From Domibacillus sp. (GTDB lineage: Bacteria > Bacillota > Bacilli > Bacillales > Domibacillaceae), in NCBI GenBank assembly GCA_031177795.1, contig JAPSKG010000079.1, positions 1 through 9,199 of the forward strand: a stretch of DNA of 9,199 nucleotides. Reading direction: 5' to 3'. Below the pieces are notes generated by a model. The model was not told where the DNA came from. It was given only the letters and a program-made list of their open reading frames with translations, and ran no database searches. Below, in pieces: positions 6,513-9,199 of the stretch. Position numbers and translations under genes: made by a program. Positions within the stretch are counted from its first letter, which is position 1; each line of letters opens with the position of its first letter.

Positions 6513-7527
6513 ATTTTTTTATTATTGACTGTAAGCGGAAAAAAAACATCTCTATAATCATTTTTTTCTCCATTGAACTGCTTTTCATCTCGTAATCACA
6601 TTCAGCAAGCATTTGGATGATGGCTGAAAGCTGTTTTTCTGAAAATGTTTGACCTTGGCCGCCTGCGATTTTCACTCGAAATGGATGTACTTTTAGCTGG
6701 CTGGCAATTTGCTGCTGCCCATACCCTTTTTTCATCAGTTCCTTTACTTGATACATAAGCCTAAACTGGCTCGCAATAACGGCTAAAATCTTTAGCGGTT
6801 CCTCATTAAGGCGGATTAAATCATAATAAATCCGGAAAGCTTCCTGTATGTTACCTGTAACAATCCGATCTACTAAACGGAAAATATCGCTTTCAAGTGT
6901 TCTAGCTGTTAACTTTACTACGTCTTCTTCTGTAATTTCGTTTCCAACTCCTGCGTGAAGAGCCAGTTTAGCAATCTCCATTGACAGCACTGTTAAATTA
7001 AATCCGGCAATCGCTAAAAGTTGGTGAATTGCGGATTCTCCAATTAAAGAGTTTTCTTCCGCTGCTTTGCTTTTAATCCAAGCTGCCAGTTCTCTTTCAG
7101 CCGGACGCTTTGCTTCCAGTACGCCAGCTTGTTTTTTTATTAGTTTGGTTATTTTTTTACGCTCATCCAATTTATCAAACTGTGCTTGAAAAACAAGAAT
7201 TGTAAAAGGAGACGGATCTGTTAAATATTGTTCCAGCTTTTTTAAATCATGGTCAATTTTTGTTTTTTCTGCTGTGAAAAAAAGCGGATTTTGTATAAAA
7301 ACAAGTTTACGGTCTCCAAAAAACGGGAGTGTCTCCGCTTCTTCAATTGCTATATCAACCGGCACCTCAGTCATATCAAACGATGTTAAATTTAACTCTG
7401 TCTCGTTTTCATTTAATGCTTTTTGAATAAGAAGTTTACGTGCTTCTTCTATAAAATACTGTTCCGGACCGTATAGCAAATACAAAGACCGAAAACGGCT
7501 GCTTTTCAATTCTTTCAATACATCCAT
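6511..7527 (-). CDS. holA: DNA polymerase III subunit delta (clamp loader, YqeN/HolA)
   Basis: The delta subunit opens the beta sliding clamp as part of the clamp-loader complex with DnaX and delta-prime, at the replication fork. The 338-residue product begins MDVLKELKSSRFRSLYLLYGPEQYFIEEA, which has the family's LYGxExYFIEEA block where an active AAA+ ATPase would have a P-loop. It continues with AEAETLPFFGDRKLVFIQNP-type sequence (residues about 63-82) and a helical C-terminal collar with RTLESDIFRLVDRI, NEEPLKILAVIASQFRLMYQVKEL and QIASQLKVHPFRVK. Length matches B. subtilis YqeN (about 347). The start is the ATG at 7527, with GGAG (7536-7539) 8 nt away. It is flanked by rpsT (convergent) and yqzM (divergent), as in B. 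subtilis. Confidence 0.95.
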   Translation of the reverse strand: MDVLKELKSSRFRSLYLLYGPEQYFIEEARKLLIQKALNENETELNLTSFDMTEVPVDIAIEEAETLPFFGDRKLVFIQNPLFFTAEKTKIDHDLKKLEQYLTDPSPFTILVFQAQFDKLDERKKITKLIKKQAGVLEAKRPAERELAAWIKSKAAEENSLIGESAIHQLLAIAGFNLTVLSMEIAKLALHAGVGNEITEEDVVKLTARTLESDIFRLVDRIVTGNIQEAFRIYYDLIRLNEEPLKILAVIASQFRLMYQVKELMKKGYGQQQIASQLKVHPFRVKIAGGQGQTFSEKQLSAIIQMLAECDYEMKSSSMEKKMIIEMFFFRLQSIIKK

Positions 7528-7556
7528 TTACTCGACTCCATTCTTTATCTGTTTTC

Positions 7557-7585
7557 ATTTTAGAAAAAACCTTTCAAATTCGCAA
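7557..7585 (-). promoter_or_regulatory. Probable sigma-A promoter of holA
   Basis: Minus strand: TTGCGA (7585-7580), a 17-nt spacer and TAAAAT (7562-7557). The two boxes match consensus at 4/6 and 5/6. Transcription would start near 7550, leaving a leader of about 22 nt that contains the GGAG ribosome binding site. Confidence 0.6.
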
Positions 7586-7676
7586 GGTTCATATAATCTT
7601 AGAAAGACTGTGAACATTTTGTGCCCGCTTTCATGGAAAAACAGGTGAGAGTATAGCTTTTTTTGTTTTGATTGTC

Positions 7677-7682
7677 TATACT
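7677..7682 (+). promoter_or_regulatory. Weak candidate -10 box for yqzM
   Basis: TATACT lies 25 nt before the yqzM start and would give a leader of about 18 nt holding AGGAGG. No TTGACA-like -35 is present at 16-18 nt, and sigma-F or sigma-G patterns do not fit well, so the class of promoter is unresolved. I see nothing else of note in the 7586-7676 stretch. Confidence 0.3.
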
Positions 7683-7707
7683 TAATAGTGAATTAGGAGG
7701 GGTAATT

Positions 7708-7839
7708 GTGAACGAATTTGAAAAAAATGTACAATCAAAACGCAACGACGCAGTTGACTCCGGAGTTGGCTTTATTGTTTCATTCGGTTTCTTTGCGACA
7801 ATGTTTATTCTTGCTACCGTTATTCAACTAGTCGGATAA
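7708..7839 (+). CDS. yqzM: Small conserved membrane protein YqzM
   Basis: A 43-residue protein starting at GTG 7708, seven nt after AGGAGG (7695-7700). It has a charged head, MNEFEKNVQSKRNDAVDSG, followed by one hydrophobic segment of about 24 residues containing VGFIVSFGFFATMFILATVI, and ends QLVG. It strongly resembles B. subtilis YqzM in length, sequence and position between comEC and holA. Its function is unknown. The sequence suggests a single-pass membrane peptide with its charged N-terminus probably in the cytoplasm. It is divergent from holA and shares a bidirectional terminator with comEC. It is not evident that it takes part in DNA uptake or replication despite these neighbours. Confidence 0.9.
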   Translation: MNEFEKNVQSKRNDAVDSGVGFIVSFGFFATMFILATVIQLVG

Positions 7840-7850
7840 CATTGTGTAGA

Positions 7851-7883
7851 AAAATCCGTCCTGCCTTCGCAGGCGGATTTTTT
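7851..7883. terminator. Bidirectional terminator between yqzM and comEC
   Basis: An 11-bp stem with one bulged T at 7859 (AATCCG-T-CCTGC / GCAGG-CGGATT) and loop CTTC is flanked by As on the left and six Ts on the right. It therefore reads as a terminator on both strands. It begins 12 nt after the yqzM stop, and the comEC stop (7882-7884) overlaps its T run. Confidence 0.92.
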
Positions 7884-9199
7884 ATTCAGGAGGAATAGAT
7901 AATGAAACAAACCCTTCATCTTCTTTAAATATATAAGAAATGCTGCCATGCTTATCCGTCCTGTAAACATGCACCCCTGATTCTTCCAGCGTTTTGAGTA
8001 CTTCCTGGTGCGGGTGCCCATAACGGTTGTTAACCCCTGCAGATATAACGGCGTATTCTGGCTGAAGTGCATGGATAAATGCACTCGAAGTGGAAGAACG
8101 GCTTCCATGATGCCCTATTTTCAGCCAGTCGATATCAGCTGTATATTTGCTTTGAAACTCTTGTTCCCCCTCCTTTTCTAAATCCCCTGTAAACAGCCAA
8201 TTTTTCCCGCCAATCCTAGCATGTAAAACAAGGGAATCATTGTTTCCGGTGTATTCTCGGTCACCCGGCAGCAAAAATTGAAAAAAAGCGTTTCCTGCAG
8301 CCCAGCTTTGTCCTTCAAATCCTTCTCGTACAGGTATGCCCATTTGAAGAATTTCTTTCATGACTGGCACTTCTGCCGACCCTGGAGAAATCACAATTTC
8401 TTTTGCTGGAATAGCGGCCAGCACTTCTGCTGCAGCTCCGGCATGATCAAAGTCCGCATGCGTTATTATTAGTTTATCCAGCCTCGTTACTCCTTTTCGC
8501 TTTAAAAAAGGAACAACGATGTTTTTCCCAACTGAAAATGTCTTTTCCTGTTTCATCCATTTCTGTTTTTCAAATAATAACTGCCCTCCCGTATCAATTA
8601 AATACGTGCCTTTATTGTAGGGTAGCTTTATAAAAATACTGTCTCCTTGCCCTACATCAAGAAATGTAATTTCTCCTTGTGCAGAAAACCTCTCCGTTGT
8701 CACTGCACCCATAACAAAAAGGCTGCATAATAAAAGGCTGTACCACAACTTCGATGTATGTTCCCACAAAAGAAAAGAAAAAACTGAAACTCCGGCAATT
8801 AAAACAATTGTTTTCATATTTGGCTGTCCAGTTGTTAATACAGCAGCAGGAAAATCTGCCATAATTGCCGCAAGCTGATTCGCTACTTTAAGCAATCTAT
8901 TTGCCAGGTCTAGTAAAACGGGTATTTCCATAAAAAAAGAAAGAAAAAACAAAAGAAGCAGCAAAGGAAGCATAACGAAGGAGTAAAAAGGCACAAAAAG
9001 GAGGTTTGCAAACGGAGCAATAATTGATAATTCTGCAAAATAAACCATTAGAATAGGCAATGAAGCAATTTGTGAGACAACAGAAATTGCAATAGACATG
9101 TTTAGTGGCTGTGTAGCTTTCTTTAAAATTAAGCCTGAACTTAACACAAGAGCCCATGTTACGGCAAATGACAATTGAAAGCTTGCTTGAAAGACGATA
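7882..9199 (-). CDS. comEC: DNA uptake channel protein ComEC (C-terminal part, cut by window edge)
   Basis: ComEC carries single-stranded DNA across the cytoplasmic membrane during natural transformation. The frame is open to the right edge, giving about 438 residues of a protein of roughly 750-780. The upstream part continues as FQASFQLSFAVTWALVLSS, so the TTG at 9174 is not the true start. The first 160 residues hold several membrane helices of the competence domain. From about residue 176 comes a metallo-beta-lactamase-fold domain: ITFLDVGQGDSIFI, YLIDTGG, THADFDHAG (the HxDxDH form usual in ComEC), a NNDSLVL block, FTGDLE, KIGHHGSRSSTS and VNNRYGHPHQEVL. This domain is thought to act as the nuclease that degrades the non-transported strand. 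It ends SIPPE at TAA. comEA and comEB would be expected further upstream, outside the window. Confidence 0.96.
   Translation of the reverse strand, partial: IVFQASFQLSFAVTWALVLSSGLILKKATQPLNMSIAISVVSQIASLPILMVYFAELSIIAPFANLLFVPFYSFVMLPLLLLLFFLSFFMEIPVLLDLANRLLKVANQLAAIMADFPAAVLTTGQPNMKTIVLIAGVSVFSFLLWEHTSKLWYSLLLCSLFVMGAVTTERFSAQGEITFLDVGQGDSIFIKLPYNKGTYLIDTGGQLLFEKQKWMKQEKTFSVGKNIVVPFLKRKGVTRLDKLIITHADFDHAGAAAEVLAAIPAKEIVISPGSAEVPVMKEILQMGIPVREGFEGQSWAAGNAFFQFLLPGDREYTGNNDSLVLHARIGGKNWLFTGDLEKEGEQEFQSKYTADIDWLKIGHHGSRSSTSSAFIHALQPEYAVISAGVNNRYGHPHQEVLKTLEESGVHVYRTDKHGSISYIFKEDEGFVSLSIPPE

Noticed and set aside
7645..7655. GTATA motif before yqzM as a sporulation -35 box
   Set aside because: No matching sigma-F or sigma-G -10 occurs at the required distance; the nearest partial match has a 21-nt spacer.
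7528..7707. Possible extra small gene or RNA in the holA-yqzM gap
   Set aside because: The only plus-strand start (ATG near 7634) reads seven codons to a stop, and no stable hairpin or RNA-family pattern is visible.
7824..8108. Minus-strand 94-codon frame at the end of comEC
   Set aside because: It overlaps the conserved metallo-beta-lactamase domain of comEC out of frame and crosses the terminator and the yqzM end, so it is not a frameshifted piece of comEC.
1..9199. Mobile element, defence system, CRISPR or phage insertion
   Set aside because: All coding space is taken by recognised core genes in conserved order; there are no direct repeats, transposase motifs or spacer-repeat patterns.

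Overview
The window is a chromosomal housekeeping and sporulation segment of an endospore-forming Firmicute, most likely a member of Bacillales close to Bacillaceae. Gene content and order follow the well-known Bacillus subtilis run comEC - yqzM - holA(yqeN) - rpsT - gpr - spoIIP - (yqxA) - lepA - hemW(hemN) - hrcA, shown here reversed. Shine-Dalgarno sequences close to AAAGGAGGTGA, a CIRCE operator, sigma-A promoters and a sigma-G-type promoter support that placement. The species cannot be named from this sequence alone.

Layout from left to right. 1-691 (-) is the first two thirds of hrcA, preceded by a CIRCE operator and a sigma-A promoter; the dnaK chaperone operon would be expected to continue off the left edge. 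782-1921 (-) is hemW, then a small hairpin, then lepA at 1980-3809 (-) with its own strong promoter. 3900-4985 (-) is spoIIP and 5045-6046 (-) is gpr, separated by a strong terminator and a possible mother-cell promoter. rpsT at 6227-6481 (+) diverges from gpr and converges on holA at 6511-7527 (-). The tiny gene yqzM at 7708-7839 (+) diverges from holA and converges on comEC, whose C-terminal part fills 7882-9199 (-) and runs off the right edge.

The genes are neighbours by conserved synteny rather than members of one pathway: heat-shock regulation (hrcA), haem handling (hemW), ribosome function (lepA, rpsT), engulfment during sporulation (spoIIP), spore germination proteolysis (gpr), replication clamp loading (holA) and DNA uptake (comEC). 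Expression is divided by compartment and growth phase. gpr has a sigma-G promoter and a terminator overlapping its stop codon. spoIIP has a sigma-E-like -10 just past that terminator. lepA, rpsT, holA and hrcA carry vegetative promoters. Two compact bidirectional terminators close the convergent pairs rpsT/holA and yqzM/comEC.

I see no mobile element, CRISPR array, tRNA, rRNA, phage gene or unrecognised multi-gene system. The departures from the B. subtilis plan are small: no yqxA between spoIIP and lepA, a compact GPR with a short propeptide, an A10 run at the start of spoIIP, and a possible change at the first SpoIIP active-site motif. Comparisons with B. subtilis and B. megaterium proteins are from memory and were not computed.
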